A stretch of 64,000 bases of DNA from Merluccius polli (lineage: Eukaryota > Chordata > Actinopteri > Gadiformes > Merlucciidae), in contig JAOPHQ010001134.1 in the NCBI GenBank assembly GCA_030340625.1, positions 1 to 64,000 on the forward strand. The letters are read 5' to 3'. The position numbers were made by a program, and so were the translations under genes. Position 1 is the first letter of the stretch. Every line of letters begins with the position of its first letter. Positions 1 through 29,757 of this stretch are shown piece by piece. The notes beneath the pieces were generated by a model. That model had not been told where the DNA came from and made no database searches. It worked only from the letters and a program-made list of their open reading frames with translations.

Positions 1-104
<104 letters not shown>

Positions 105-1363
105 GGTCCCTGACCACCAGGATATTGCCTTTGGAGCCCTACAACAGGGAGGGAACTGCCTGGACACCCTCGGCCATTTTGCTGATGGGGTGGTGGGGGT
201 CTATGAGTGCCACAATGCGGGAGGCAACCAGGTAGCATTACCACAGCAACACACACAGATCAGCCAATCGGATCCCTGTTCCAGAGTCACCTGGGAGTTC
301 ACTGGTGATGAAAGGGTTATTATAGGGATTTAAAATAAAATAATTGAATGTGATATTCCATCAGACTTCTACTAAAATACACTTTCTGTGGAGTGAATTT
401 CTTTAAATGTTATAATAAACCTTGGCACACAGATGTGGGCATCAGCATGTTATTGAGTGAAGGGGCTCTCTCTGGGTTGAACCAAATTCTAAACTTTTGT
501 TTGGATTTTGCTGCTGCTTCCAACACTGGTCAAAATCCAGGAGCTCCACCTGTTCTCCAATTACAATAACCAATGCTTCTGTGCTAATGTCCTGTTGTCA
601 CTTTAGAGCGGCCATCCGGTAATCTGAGCCAGGTTAATTCCCTGTCTTCCTATTGCGAAGGGAAAGTGTAGAGCATTACAACTTTTGACAGTGTGTGTAT
701 GAATGGATAAGTAAACTGGATGAACTGTGAGGCACTATGAGTGGGCTTAGTGGCTACTTTAAAGGAATGCTGGCAAGAAATATTATGCAATGTTATGCAA
801 GTGTATCCCCATTTGCGTAAGTCATAAGTATCTTTTTTTTTTTCCCCTGTAGGAGTGGGCGCTTACCAAGGATAAGTCCGTTAAACACATGGACCTCTGT
901 CTGACTGTAGTGGACAGGACTGCCGGATCCCTTATCAAATTGCAGGGCTGCAGAGAGAACGACAGTAGACAGGTAAAGTTGCCACACACGCACAAGCGCT
1001 GGCACATACACATACACACACGCACATGGAAAGAGACACAGAATAACTCACACACAGCCACCCACTAAATAAACATGAGTAGAAAGCCAATATAGAAACA
1101 CGCGCACACACTCAGGGTTTTTTCTGGTGTGTTTGTTCTTTTGCAGTCTCCTTTTTAAATGACCTACTGTGCCCTTTTTTAAATTTTTAAATGTTCTCGT
1201 TTCTCAGAAATGGGAGCAGATCGAGTCCAACGCCAAGTTGCGCCACGTGGGCAGCAACCTCTGCCTGGACAGCCGCACGGCTAGGGCAGGGGGCCTCACT
1301 GTGGAGGTCTGCAGCCCCAGCCTCAACCAGCAATGGAAGTTCACACTCAACCTGCAGTCGTAA
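105..1363 (+). CDS. galnt2: galnt2, 3' end: polypeptide N-acetylgalactosaminyltransferase 2, ricin-type lectin domain (partial)
   Basis: Three exons, 105-231, 853-972 and 1208-1363 (TAA 1361-1363), encode the last ~133 residues. They join in frame at AG/GT sites. The product is a Golgi type II membrane enzyme that moves GalNAc from UDP-GalNAc onto Ser/Thr to start mucin-type O-glycans. Only the C-terminal ricin B-type lectin domain is in the window. It shows the alpha-repeat CLD motif (NCLDTLGHF), a second LCL motif and a third LCLD motif, and the QxW signatures QEW, QKW and QQW that define the beta-trefoil. The match to human GALNT2 as remembered is close along the whole segment, including VPDHQDIAFGALQQG and the end WKFTLNLQ. 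The catalytic glycosyltransferase exons lie upstream of base 1. The first acceptor follows a (GT)50 tract. The gene is intact as far as seen. Confidence 0.97.
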
Positions 1364-4300
1364 ACCCCCCTACACCCCACCCACCCGGTGGCGGCGGTGG
1401 TGGGGGGGGCGGCGGGATGGTGGGGTGGGGGTGGCTACGAACAGTAGCCTTGTGAAGGACTTCCGGATAAACAACAGTGAATGGGAGAGACGTGACATGG
1501 TGGACAGAGAGAAAGGAGAAGGAGGAGGAGGAGATGGATGTAGAGACATGCAGAGTTCAGATGGATAAACGGATAGACGTTCTTCCTTTTCCTTCTCTTT
1601 CTCAATCGACGAGACCTGCCCCTCGCCGAGAGCCAGGTCAGCAGGTCAGGGGATGCGGGGTGGGGGTGGGGAGACGGGAAGCGTAGCTATATGTTCAGAG
1701 GATGGAGTACGATGATGATGGTGGTGATGATGATGATGATGATGATGATGGCAGTTTTGGATATGCTTTCCATCTAAACCACATACCTCAAAGTTCTTCT
1801 CAATGGTTACTGAATCAAGTGATACACAAACAAAATCAATGCTGGTGGGAGTGAAAGAGAATGAACCTCTTTTGAACGCTTTTACTTTTGTTTTATTCAG
1901 ACTTTCAGCATTTTTTTTAAATTTCATACTGTCATTTCATATTCTTCATACGATTCCACAAAGCATTTATTTTCCTTTTTTAACATGTGCTTTGTTTTAA
2001 TGGCCGATATTCCTCCCTGGGGCATATATTCCTCACTGAGCGACGATAACAGCGGATAGAGGCTTTGGGTTTGTGTTTTAGCTGAAATGTGCTTGTGGGT
2101 TGATTGAATTTTTAAGTTGATGTTGATTCTGCTGGCGTGAAAAGAGAAAAGGGACTCGACGTGCACCGAGCGCTTTCCTTCACCGCTTCCCCAGGTGGTC
2201 GGCTGTCTCCACTAGAACATGGGAGATGCAGGAATTACACGGTAGAGACGATATGGGAACTACGACTTTGCTGTTGTTTAATTAGTTTTCATTTCTTTAT
2301 TCTTTTTATATGTGTGAAGGTCCTGTCTCTGTTAGAGGGGTGTAGTGTCACAGGGTCAAACAGGAAGTGATGTTTCTGGAACCAGGAAGTGTTTGTGTAA
2401 GAGGTCCAAAGTGTTTGGATTGTACACGGGCTGCTTCAGTAACTCCACTTCTCTGCTCTGTTTTAACGTGACCACAGGGAATCCATGTCTGTCACATCTG
2501 TCTGTTATTTTGAATTTGATCTGCAGAAACGACCAACCTCTAATAGCTGTTTTTCTCCCTACGGATGTAGGAAATTAATGTGTTGTTTTCCAGCTATACT
2601 GTAGAATAATCAAGTTACAGAATACTGTTATTTATTTACATGCTTCCTATTTTGGCTTCCCTGTGCACAGTATTTCCTTTGTATTTTCTGACAGGAGTCC
2701 TTCTTTTTGATAATCACATGCAACATGCTTTTTTCTTAATTTTTAAATTGGCTGTTGGGTTATCAAAGCAGTTTTACATCTAATTTACTCTTCTGTAGAG
2801 AACCAATATAATGGCTGCTCCATATTATTAACAGTAACACTTACTGCTTAGCTGGTGACCATTGTGCTAAAAGAGGAAGTTATAACATGTTTCACAAATA
2901 ACTCAAATTATGTAACATTAGCATGTTATTTCCATTCTAAATCAAAGCTCATTTCAAGTTTAAGCCCCACCACATTTCATTGGAGGTCCAGTAAATCAAT
3001 ATTTGTCCGATTTAACTTTCTTTGAGATTGAGATGATGATGTTGAGTTTATCTAGTATCTCTAAAATACATATTTTGGTTGTTTTGTGTCAGTTGTGTGT
3101 ACCTAATAGACGGCAGGGCGTCTCTGATGTTACGCTCCAAAGTGAAGCCAGATGGAATTCTCTTGTCATGGCAGTAAATTTAGGAAAGAGCGTTGATTGG
3201 TTTTAGAGCCAAATGGCAGCATTTAAGGCACTTACCAGACTGCAAATATCTGTGTGTGTGTGTGTGAATACGCCACTGAAGTCAACAAATAAACCTTTCA
3301 AGGTTAGATCGTACATTTCTAGCAGGGTAGGTGGTTCTAGAAACCGACTGCATTCATTTTTGATCAGAGATGCACACCCTGACTTATCTTGACCGTACCA
3401 TATTTGTTCTGTCCAAAGCCTATACTGTTCAATCTTGTTTTCCCTCATGTACGTTTTTACCCTTTGCTTTATCAACTTATCCAACCTCAAGAGGAAAATT
3501 TGGATATTAACAGTTATGCCTGTGGACCAATTTAATTAGAAGTTTAATAATGCAGCAAATACTGGCAAGTATATTAGCAGCCATTGTATTTCTTCCAATT
3601 TATATTTTAGATATAAAGTAAAACTATTCAATTGTCCAATTTATTTTTTGTTTGACATTTTAAGTGAGTTTACAAGTACAAGTAAAGTGGGGGGACAATG
3701 CCTGATTTCTTAATGTAAATGTGCTACTGGTCCAGATTGGGCATGTTTCACGTCACAAAACCTACTTGATGGAATACAATTCCCAGATGCCCTCATTGTG
3801 TTAGTTATGGCGGGTTACAAAGCACTGGACCAGGGCATCATCCTACAGCTTGGACCAGAGGAGATCTGTTAACATCTCTTGGGGTAAATTCTTGGGGCTT
3901 GATCTTAGTTTCGACTTTAACGCTCACTACTTCACATTCCTTGTTGGTTGTGTAAAGAATAACCTCCCTCTTAATGTGGGTTCATGGTCGTGTACTATGT
4001 CCACACATACTGAGCCCCCCCCTACTGTGGGATATGTAACACCGCTGTGTTCAACTGAATATGTTCCACTCGCTAGAGACGTACCTTCTGACATGTAGGC
4101 TAGCAGGTCCAGATGCTGTGGTACAAGACGACACAAGAAGAAAGAAGTACTAAAGTAGACTAAACAGGCAGCCATTTGTTGCCAGATGAACCCTAGTGCT
4201 GTGTTAATTTATCTTGGTTTTTTTCTGGGTCCCTTTTCTGTCCCTTCTCATTTGTTCTTGCCCTGTCATGTTAAAACAGCAGAGGAAAGGAGGTCAGGAT

Positions 4301-5980
4301 CCAAACTTAGTCAGCAGTGTTTTACCGTTAGCCGACTAGCCGGCCACCATTTGGCCAAACAGTACTCGATATCTGCCTTATTAATTAGTCCGATTCTTCA
4401 TTCGGAGCCAAACATTCCAACACTGGGATAGTTTTTCAACCCTTAACACACATTACTTAAACAGAAATTGTTTGTTGTTTTTTATGAGGAAATTGGATTT
4501 ATTCAATGAATGTGCAGACTTTCAAATGCACTTTGTAAATTTCCTTATAATGAAAAGCGTTTTCATTTAGAAATTGGATATCGAATTGGTTTCTAATGAC
4601 ATCCAGATTCAAATCAATCTGCTGTCCATGGGAATACTTTCTGGAAAATATTGCTTACAGCCTTCTTTTAAAATGGTCTTATTGTATAAAATGTCTTCTT
4701 TCTCTTAAAAAAAAAGAGATTCAACAGTCATTACAACATTAAGTCCATTGCTACATTTTAATCAAATGATGAAATGTTTACATCTCTAGCACAAAGTGCC
4801 AAAGTGTTTTGTGTTTTTTTTTTCTTCTGGTCTTTAAAGAGGCAGAACAAGGAAGGGATAATCATTTGAAATGTTACGGTAACACACTTTGACATGCAGA
4901 TGGTATGTTCTGAAACGGCCCATGTCATGTGAATACAATAGCCAGGACGGTTCCACATTATCAAGGTGAACATTAAACAAACTCCTCTGTACCTCTGAGC
5001 CAGATATGACTCTTCCTTCCTCACTGTGCTAAGAGACAGACGGTGGTTTATCTGGGTTAGGAAAGCTATCCTTCAAATCATTAAGGCCTACCTTGTGCAT
5101 TTAGGGCTACCTGCTGCTTCAGGTGTAACGATAATTTAGGCAAGTAATAATGGCATCACAACATGCGCTACTCTTGTGTCCTCTGTTGGTGAGTCACCTT
5201 ACCTGACATCACATTCAAAGCCTTGTTTACATTTGCCACACTTAAACATGCCCCCTTTTTGGTTTTTTTGAGCCAAGCAAGTGATTGTAGCGGATGAGTT
5301 TCCAGACATTTACATGAACGCAGACAGTATGTCAGATCTACCAGCTAATCCATTCAAAGAACATTTTACAACAGCGATGTGCGCAATGAACAAACGGGTA
5401 ATTTATTGGGTTTTTCTAAGAGGATGTGGCTTAACTGAATGATGTGACTAGGGAATGGTGTGGGTATGTCTAGGTAAACGACAGATGTAAAGTGTATATG
5501 TTTGTATATATACATGCGTCGGATGTGTGTACAGTATGTACATATATACACAGTGTACTCAACTTAAGTTCCTAGACTTCTGGGACTGTACAGTGATTCT
5601 GGTATTTGTTTTATAGATTGGGCAGGAATGAGATGAATAAATGATTAACTTAAATAAATACATTTATATATTACAAAAGGTGTGGTGTCTCTTTCTGTCA
5701 ATCTGTCGAACAACAGTTTAAATTGGACATTGAACAGTTCATGCAAAAAGTGCTTTAATGTCAAGTCAGTTTGCAACTCGAATAACTTATGTCAAAAGCA
5801 ATTTTCAGTGGCCGAACAGTAGTAGGCCTAGTCACGTGTTAAAAAATAAGTGAATCTTCCATTGATAGTTCTGGCATTAATTAATATTCATATAATGTAT
5901 ATTCATGCTAATATATCGAATGTGTCTAATATATAATGAATTGCTCTCCATTCATCATTCAATGAGAGCTACAGGTATAA
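1364..5980 (+). other. galnt2 3' UTR and galnt2-smyd2 spacer
   Basis: No coding exon is recognised. The first part must be galnt2 3' UTR. It starts with a G-rich run (1386-1440) and holds a (GAT)n run at about 1708-1750. The end of the transcript is not clear; AATAAA-type signals cluster near 5635-5660, which would make a long 3' UTR. The rest is AT-rich unique-looking DNA. Confidence 0.6.
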
Positions 5981-6204
5981 CCTCGGGATGTGACGCCGCT
6001 ATTGCAGCGTATGCGCGCCGCGTCTCGAGCGCCTCCTGTCCAACACGCGGCACTGCGGCGCCGCAGAGCAGCGCGCGCCCAGCGGCCCCGGAAAGGAGGG
6101 CGCGAGGAAGACCCAGCAACCAACCAGTCAGTCATTCGGTGCACCGGGAGCGGAGCGGAGCAGCAGTCCGGTTGACAAAACGGACACGACCCGGGAAAGG
6201 GACG

Positions 6205-21333
<15,129 letters not shown>

Positions 21334-21796
21334 AAGGAGAAGCAAGAGGAGTAGTTAACGCCCACAAGAGGCGTTGGATTAATGGCACCTTGCCTTAAAG
21401 CAAAAAACACCCACGGAATTTCGCCCGCACAGCATGCATCGTTCCTCTTTTTTTTTGTGTACATTTCTAGGTAAAGCGATGTTCAATACAGTGTTTGTTT
21501 GTCCACCTTTGTCTCAGTTTGCGTTGTTGGTTCCGTTTCTGTTAATAACGGTTTTGTCTTGTGTACACGTCATAGTCTGGTCTAGGATGACCTGCGTGGG
21601 ACATGTTCTGTCCGACGCCATCTTAATTTGTATAGAAAAAAAAGTGAGCATGGCTTTACTTAATGGTGTTAACAATGTGTTTGAGTTCTGAGGTGTCGCC
21701 CCCCCCCAGTGCTTGGTAGAGTAAACCATGGGTTCCTCAGGAATGCAAAAAAACATGTGACAACGTCATGAAGTCATTTTGGTTTTGTTTAAAGAA

Positions 21797-21802
21797 AATA
21801 AA
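21797..21802 (+). terminator. Likely smyd2 polyadenylation signal
   Basis: AATAAA lies about 460 bases after the smyd2 stop. A second AATAAA at 21883-21888 is an alternative. Confidence 0.6.
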
Positions 21803-21969
21803 TATGACATATTGAGTCAGTTTAATGACTCACCAACTGATCCAATTAATCTGAACCCATTGTGCCATTTACAAAGATAATCAATAAATTGGAGCTGTTT
21901 GTATTGCATTGTATTTATTAATTGCATTACAACTCATGCAAGGCAGATGTTTTGGAGAGAAAACAGCAG

Positions 21970-21980
21970 CAGGCACTAGT

Positions 21981-22024
<44 letters not shown>

Positions 22025-24400
22025 ATGTTACGGATGCCTCCATATCTCCCTGCACCGATGCTTTCCAGTTGAGCGAGAGCAGCCTGTAGTATAACCCATT
22101 CAAAACCTCTCGGTTCTGCCTATGAATCTGGCTGTATAGACTTTTAACTGGTTTAAACTGTGAAGCAATCATGAATGACCTTGTAGCAGCATGCAAAGAG
22201 ATTTTGAGTTTAATTTCCCCCTTTTTTGGTACCTTCATCAAACAAGGATGAGTGACAGGTAGTGTCCTTTAGTGATTGCTGTTACATCTACACACATCTG
22301 TTTTAGAGTTGATAAAAGCATATACTGAAGTCTATTTCAGACTTTCACTGGCATGTTACCTGCATGGTTTGCAGAGCTATTGCAAGCTTGAACACTCCTG
22401 GCTGGGCATTATATTATTGTTTAGACCTATCAACAATGGTCTCATCTCCCAAGATTAGGTTTGGTCATGTTTACTAGTGAAATAAAAGATATCGAGACAT
22501 GAGGAAATACATGCCTGTGCAAAGTAAATGTGAACTAAGACTTGGGGGTTTGGTTCTCCTTGGTGAATGGAAAGTCCCATTCACCTCTATTGATTGTAAT
22601 ATTTAGAAATATTGCAATTACTAGTATAGCCTAGTAGTATTAAAACGTAATGTTCTCCTTTGTAGTTTAACATCAGCTTATTTGAAAACTCCTCAATGCA
22701 TGCTCCAGGAAATCTTTAGCTTGCCGTATTTTATAAAAGATGGATAGCAGAGCTTTTTGTTAAATTGAATCTACTTCTATACTAAGAGGCATGCACCTTT
22801 TTTGTTTGAATAGAACAAGCCTTAATTGTAGACTGGAGGTAAAAGTTTGGGATTAACAATATAAAAAACAACCTTCTAAAACAACAAATTGGTATCTTGT
22901 TGCACTCAAAATGTGTATCCAATGACATAATATTCGCATAGGCAGAAAACAATAATTGTTTAAATGTTACATTGTTTTTAAATATGATTTAAAATGGGTT
23001 CTGTGATGTTGCAAAACCCTGTTTACACATTGTCCTTAATGGGAGATCCAGAGTTATCCATATATACCTTTTTAATTGTTATTCATATTGACTTGATTCA
23101 CCTTATTCGTACAGCATGACATGTAAGGGGGCTTAATAGACAACTGGAAAGAAACCCATATTTGATGTGTTGTATCTGTGTTCTTATACTAGAACATTCA
23201 GCGCACATTGTCAACTGCATAGATGAAGGAATACACAATCACCTGGCAGGTGCCTATTAGCTACATCAACATCATATCAGTCACCACAAAGCCCAAACCA
23301 TGAGGGTTGATTTACCCAAGAGATACGAAATGAAGACAGTTTCCAAAGATGTGGTCATTGCAAACAAGAGATCCTCCCTGGTTCCTGCTGACTTGACAGC
23401 AATGAGATCAAAAGTGCACTCTGCCTTGTTTTCTACTGTTTCTATTGTGAGCTGTTAGCATGCCAGTTAGCAGGCATGCATCGTACTGCAGTGGGAATGC
23501 ACAAATAATTATGAGCCTCAAATTGTATCCTTACATTGTCTGGACCTTAATAAATGATTCATGACATTGATCATTTTCTTCTTTATTTTGTCTTGCTGTT
23601 ATAATGTATAATCATGTCTATAATTTTTCATATAAGTCATTGTGTCGTTTAGCTTTTAATGTGTTGCTCGGCAAATTGGCATGGGAGCTGAAAAAGTGCA
23701 ACTCTGTAATAGATGTTTTTTGCAAGGAATTTCTGGAGGTATGTGTGCAGTCAGATGAAAAGAATGAAGTTGCACACAGCCACTCAACCTAATTTCACAC
23801 ACTTTAGGCTAGCCTATTTATACAGTTTTAGTTCTAGGCTTATCCTATTTACTTGGTGGCTGTCCCAAGGCCTACACACAAATGCACAATCCAGATATTG
23901 TATTAGCAGGGCTTCATTTCCTCCCAGATTGGGACCGGCACCTATTTGACTGGATCCGGCACCTCCTCTGTCACTATCAAAATAATATTTAAATAAATAA
24001 TGCGTTTGTGATGACAGTTTTGTTTAGTTTTAACAGCTAGCACCTAGGCGTTGTCCAATGTGCTCCAGCCAATGTGGACAAAAACAGTGTGGCGGATCTG
24101 TGATCATTTTCTGCTGGCCCTCATTATTTGCTGTGTCTAAAACATAACATTACCTAAGTGTCACATTACCAGCACACCATCTCAACTTTATTCAAATGAG
24201 CGTGGCGGGAAGCCACGCGGTCACCAATCAACAAACAGGATGTGGCCGTGGGCGTGACGTTGACCCTTCTGCTTCATACCACTTGCTTTTAGTTCCCTCA
24301 GAGACTCCACCCACAATGTGGGTGGGAACAAGTTGATTCACTCGTCAACACGCCCACAAGCGAATGATTTTTCAAGGCGGCGCGATGTCTTCCAGATTCA
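21970..24400. other. smyd2-cenpf spacer, first part
   Basis: A (TTA)n run lies at about 21980-22021. The rest is AT-rich with no coding match. Around 23910-24120 a GC-richer patch with CCGGCACC motifs looks like repeat debris of unknown family. Confidence 0.6.
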
Positions 24401-24405
24401 TCGCC

Positions 24406-24444
24406 TATAGTGGGGCTTCGGCGTGACCCTGAAGCCCCACTATA
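24406..24444. repeat. Hairpin with 14-bp arms
   Basis: TATAGTGGGGCTTC and its inverse complement are separated by 11 bases. It could be two repeat ends joined. The DNA up to about 25250 is GC-rich and unrecognised. Confidence 0.75.
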
Positions 24445-25639
24445 CACGGATCGCCTGGCGGCCAATTCTGCCTCCATTCACTTTCTATGGAACGCGAGCG
24501 ATTCGCTGCACGGAGCATGCTGGGATTGCTTGCGGTGCGGGCTGGCTCTAAATTTGCATAACGTTGAATTGAGTGAACTTTATTCAATCGCTTATAGTCG
24601 GGCCTGGGCGATACAGGCCCGTTTGGCCGGTTGATGATGCGTAGCCGGCCCCACCAGACGCGTCGCCTCGCGGTGCAAATCGCATGGCATCGCGCCGCGC
24701 CCTCTCTAGTTGCTGCTGTGGGAGTTGTGGATGGAAGTGCTTAAAACCAGGAAATGTAATTCAACACGAGTCCGCCACACACCCATTGGTCAGCCAGTAC
24801 TCACTCAATGTCGATTGTCCAATCACAAGCCTGAACTTGTTAATTTGCATGAAGTTAACTGAAGTTCAACTTTTGTCCCACCCCCTCAATGGGCCTCAAG
24901 CCTCCGCAAGCACACGAGCCATCCCATAATCCTTTGCGCCAGGCGTTATGGTACCTGTCCATGGGTGTTTTTCGGCACAAGCGGATACACCGCTTCCCAG
25001 CATTGGACCCTTAATGGGCAAGCAACGCTCTCCTTACAAAACACTAACTGGTTCGGTTAGTTTAAACATTTTTGGGAGTTTCCAGAGGCAGCGAGTCTCG
25101 CCAGATGCCCCTGATTTGCATAAAGTAGCCAAGACCGCAACTTCATGCAAATATGGAAAGCACACCAACGCTACACCCCGTCTCTCGAAACACTTGGAAA
25201 TAACTGATCCTGTGGACACGTACCATTACCGCGTCCAATACAAAAAGTGAATGGGAGGTGTTGATGCCCGCGAGGCAACTCATCCGGTGGGGCCATGTAC
25301 AGCAAAATCAACTGCTCAGCAGTACATTTCAATGATTTTGCAACATCTTTATCACATGGATGTATTGCTTTTTCAACATATTTTCAATGCAGCAGAATCG
25401 GTTTTGCGTTTCCGTTTCTGCATGTCGTTCATGTACATTTGTGGTTGGAAACGCTATAGGCCTACTGCCCCCTTGTGTACACGTTAATGTGACGTGGAAG
25501 TGTAAATGCCGGCAGCTCTGCAAAAAGGATCTTCGCAAATGTGGGGTCCGCAGAAGTGTGAATTCAGCTAGTTCAGTTGGTTTCAGTTGGTGCAACCAAC
25601 AGAAAATGCAGTATTTTGATTTCACCGGGTGCGACGTGT

Positions 25640-27145
25640 TGCTGGAGCCCAAATCACACATCGTCGAGCAAACATGCGAAGATCCGCGAAGATTAACCTT
25701 ACTCACTGTACACACCTCTTTTATAGGATGTGAACACTGACAACAGGTTTTGTTTCAACCCATCATGTTACTGGAGGCGGGGATCTGTAAGCATGTAATT
25801 GCTATTGCTATTTACAGCGAAGACGAACTTTGCCAGCACTAGTAAACTGTAAAAAGGTATCTGTAAAGGTTTCAAATCAACACTGTATAGACTGGCCACT
25901 GTAGAACAGGCTCTTGAAGGATACCCCATATTTCCATGCCTGTCTGGGTGCTCTTCAGTGAAATATTTGCTGTGTTCCTCACAGATGTTGTGAAGTACAC
26001 AGCAGGTCAGCGCCATGTTCTTGCTCAGCTCCAGCTGAGCAAGAACAGGCACCTCCATCGTCCTTTTAATCTCCCAAAAGACTCCTCTACAACCGATCGT
26101 GCACTGCTCAGCCTGTAATTGTAGGTGTTGTTCAGGGGTCACAGATCAGGTAATGTCCAACATCACAGCCAGAGATGGTCACTTTGTTTTTCCTTAGTTA
26201 TTCCCTGTCAATTAGGACTTCCCACAAATCTGGAAAGTCCCTTCTGACTGTCTTAGTGCTCTTGTGTCATGCAGAAAAGACCATTACCATCCACAACTGC
26301 TTGAAGAACAACTGAATGCCATCCTTTCCGGTTGAAATAGTCTTGGGGATACTCCTCTGGTACTATTATTAGAATGTGGCTTCCATCTATTGCACCAACA
26401 TACTGGTACTCTCTAATGATTATGGAAGAAAGTGTCAATTTTTACCAATTTGTCAACATCAGTAATGTGCGTAGAAGGCAGCACCACGATGGCTGCATTG
26501 AACAATTCCTAAACACAATTAAACACAGTGCTTAGGCCTACCCCTACAAGGTGGCTGATGGTCCAGTATTCACTGCCAGTGGCCAGCTTCCAGATGACAA
26601 TTGCCACCCGTTTTCAGATTTTTACACAAACGGTAATTCATGTTCCTTCTCCCCATGACACGACCGCTGATGTACTTAAATGACTTCCAGTACGCACAGA
26701 AATTCAGCACGGATTGTAGAAAACTAAAATCCGGAACAATTGTGTCACACCAGTGGTGAGATCACGGATGTGCCCAGACAATAGGTGACCTCGACCGTGC
26801 CATCATCTGCAAGACTACCTGGAAAGATAGAAATCGGTGTATCATTAATTTATTTGATTTGTTTAACTGCAATGTGATAGATACTAGCGTACGGTACTAG
26901 CACCAGCCCAGAACCAGAACTAGGTTTGTGTTGGTGGAAAGTGTGAAGGTAAGTGTCCCGACGCCAATCTTCGCAAAAGTGGGGTCCACAGAACTGTGAA
27001 TCTAGCTGGGAGGACTTCATGTCTTCGCGTATGCGTCGGTCATCGACCGGGAAAATAGGCGTGTACAGTCTCTGAGTAGTGACCCTTCTTCACCCCCATC
27101 TTTGCATACATGCTCGGCGAACAAGTCAGATTTGGGCTTAAATTA
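25640..27145 (-). pseudogene. Decayed PIF/Harbinger transposase element
   Basis: Two minus-strand pieces look like HARBI1-type DDE_4 nuclease. One at 26438-26253 has VGAIDGSHILI and YFNRKGWHS. One at 26142-25768 has CCVLHNICEEH, the conserved C-terminal motif. Stops and frameshifts separate them. Weak inverted ends are visible: GCCCAAATC near 25648 and GATTTGGGC near 27131, with a related GCGAAGAT / ATCTTTGC inner part. The acidic residue of AIDGSH remains, but the frame is broken. Confidence 0.75.
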
Positions 27146-28019
27146 AAGGTGTTCTTTGTAACTTTCGTTATTATGGGAAAGCCAAGATGCTGAGCGCCCT
27201 CAAAAAAAGTTTGGAGGGGCCTCTAACATCCTATCAAAATTAAAAATGTACTTCAAACTTCGCTACTCTTACAATCATGTGTTAATAACCAAATAAAACG
27301 ATAAAGAAGCTTAAGATTCAGGAATTCCATTAGATGTTTATCATGGGAAGGAGAAAAACAGCAAAACGGGTATCTGGACCATTATTGTAAAAAGACCTGG
27401 ACGAGCTGTGCATGTTACTAGGTCAGTTTGTATGCAGTTGATTGGCGTGATTGTATGCAACACAAGGATGTAAATCAACACATGTACTGTAAGTCAAGAA
27501 CTGTTATTTGATCCATGGCATTTTGATCTCGTCAAACCGAGTTAAAGTTAAAAAGATATTGAATATTCGCGCTCCGTAAAGCGATCTTAAGCAGGGAATA
27601 AATGTGACAATCCGCGGTGGGTATAGTGGTGTTTACTGAAAACTGAAAAGCTGAAACAATGGCGTTACAGTGGGGCAGAAAGAAAGCTAAAAGTTAACAT
27701 CGCTGCCGGTGACCATGGTTAAATATCCATTATTTTTCAAATTCTCATTGGTTCTCCTCTAATGTTATGGTTGGATTTAGCCTATAGATTTAGCTCGCCT
27801 GTCACTTCAACTTGCTTCCCGTAACCTGGACAGGAATGGCGTATAAAACAGGAACATTTTTTACCACAAAATCTTCTAATAATCGATTCAACTGGCGAAT
27901 CGCAGTCGACTTGGAAGATTCTGAGTTAGGTACAGCCCTAGATTCCCTTACCTCCAGCTCTGGCAAGTGGCGGGCAGATGTAGGAGGAATTGGCATGCTT
28001 CTTCTTGTGGCGTAACTTT

Positions 28020-28864
28020 TCGGTGACCCCTATCACCACAACTGGTTCGAAGAGTCCTGTTTGTGACTGGAGTGGGGGTTTACAGCCGGCATAAGGCGTT
28101 TATGCTGGGCTGTGGTTTTCAGTGGGTTGCAATCTGTCATGGCCTGGTGGGCCGTTGGTCTCTTTATGCTGGTTGTGAGTGTACTCATTGGAGGTTGAGC
28201 AGGTGCTCACAAAGTCTTTTATCTCTGCCTGCATGTTGGGCCAGCACAGCATTTCTTGAATTTACCGGTAGCATGCATCTCCTCCTGTGTAAGCATCTCT
28301 GGACATGACTTGGGGATGACAACCTTCTGTCCCCTAAATAGAATGCCGTTCTGTATGCTGACCTCATCTCTGAATAACCAGTATTATCTGGTAAGGTGAG
28401 GCATTTCTTCTCTCATATCTGGCCAGCCTATGAGGACCATGGATTTCAGTGACTGCAGAAATTCATCTCTATCAGTGTGCAACCTGATTTGTTCTAGGCA
28501 TTGGTCAGTTACATTTAAGTAGTCTGCCAGTGACGTGCTATACGTCGTCTTGTTATTGCTTCAGTGAGCAGATGGCATGTTGTTAATAAGTCGTTCCCCT
28601 GCTGGAGCATCCTTCTGTTGCTTTGGTGAGTGTGTCACTGATGAACATTTTAGGTCCTGGTTTGTAGACAACCTTCAGGCTGTGGTCATCCAGACTCTCG
28701 CCATCCAGCTTGCACTGTAAAAATGTGTCCCTGGCATCCACTTGGGTTAGGTTGCAGCAGGGCAAATGTGTGGAAGTGCATGCGAGTGTGCAGTGTGTTA
28801 CGCGTTTAACAAAGTCGTTTGACGCATGCGTCAAACCCGCAAAATGTGAATTAAAAGTACTCAA
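28020..28864 (-). pseudogene. Ty3/gypsy pol remnant (RNase H end and integrase start)
   Basis: On the minus strand, YKPGPKMFISDTLTKA resembles the C-terminal end of gypsy RNase H. Downstream stretches with GILFRGQKVVIPKS and degraded zinc-finger-like spacing resemble the start of integrase. Stops and frame changes are present. Further to the left (27800-28015) the minus strand may hold the pol end. No clear LTR pair was found. Confidence 0.6.
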
Positions 28865-29757
28865 GATAACTTAGACTTTCGTTCGATATCAAATGTGTAA
28901 AAAGTGAAACCAAAAATTGTATTTTTAGCGCATAGCATGCTTGTGAGCAGATGAAAAACAATTTCTTCTCGGCACTCCCTCATCACACACCTGTCTGTTT
29001 CAATTGACAAACCGACACGCAGGGATTGCGTCATTCAAAACACAAACTGCAACGCCTTGGAGTTATTTAACAAAAACGGCTCCTACAAATCCTTTCCTTA
29101 ATGTTGTCAGTGTTGTGATGTTCTTTGAGGAAGAAGGCCGCCGACACAGGATCGCTTTTAACTCACTTTATTTGTTTAGCTTTAGGTCTATTATCTATGA
29201 AGCAAATGGAGGGGTATTGTATAGGTCACGCGTGGAGCGACCCTTAGCCGGATATCTATCCAGATACGTGGCCTCTAGGGTTTCTGCCTTCCCCCCGGTT
29301 GTGTGGTTTGGTAGTACCTGGGCAGGCGTGGCCTCTATGACGCATAATATGCTCTGATTGGCTAGTGTTGAGCGCCCGCCCCCAGTGTATTATGTGTGCT
29401 GCCATCTGGTGGCCAGGTGCGGTTAATACAGCTTATATATTTGTTTCTATTCCCTAGTGGCTATGTGTAGATATTACAACTTATGTATTTGTTCCTGTCC
29501 CCTTGTGGCTATGTGAGGATATTACAGCTTAGTGTTATATGTGCGGTTATACATTCGTCACATCAGACAGTTATAACAACCTGAGCCTGTCAGTGGCAAA
29601 ACAAGCACTTTTAGAGGATGTACATTGACGGGGTGCTAATGCCTTTACGTTGCAGCCGTTTCGACAGCTGAAGCCCTCTGGCCCAATACTGGACCAATTT
29701 CAAAAAAATGTGTCCGCATTAGTCCCTGAGACCCAAAATGATGGGAAAATAGGATTC

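Noticed and set aside
29100..29565. Possible gypsy LTR next to the pol remnant
   Set aside because: TGTGACGAATG on the minus strand looks like an LTR start, but no partner LTR, clear end or target duplication was found.
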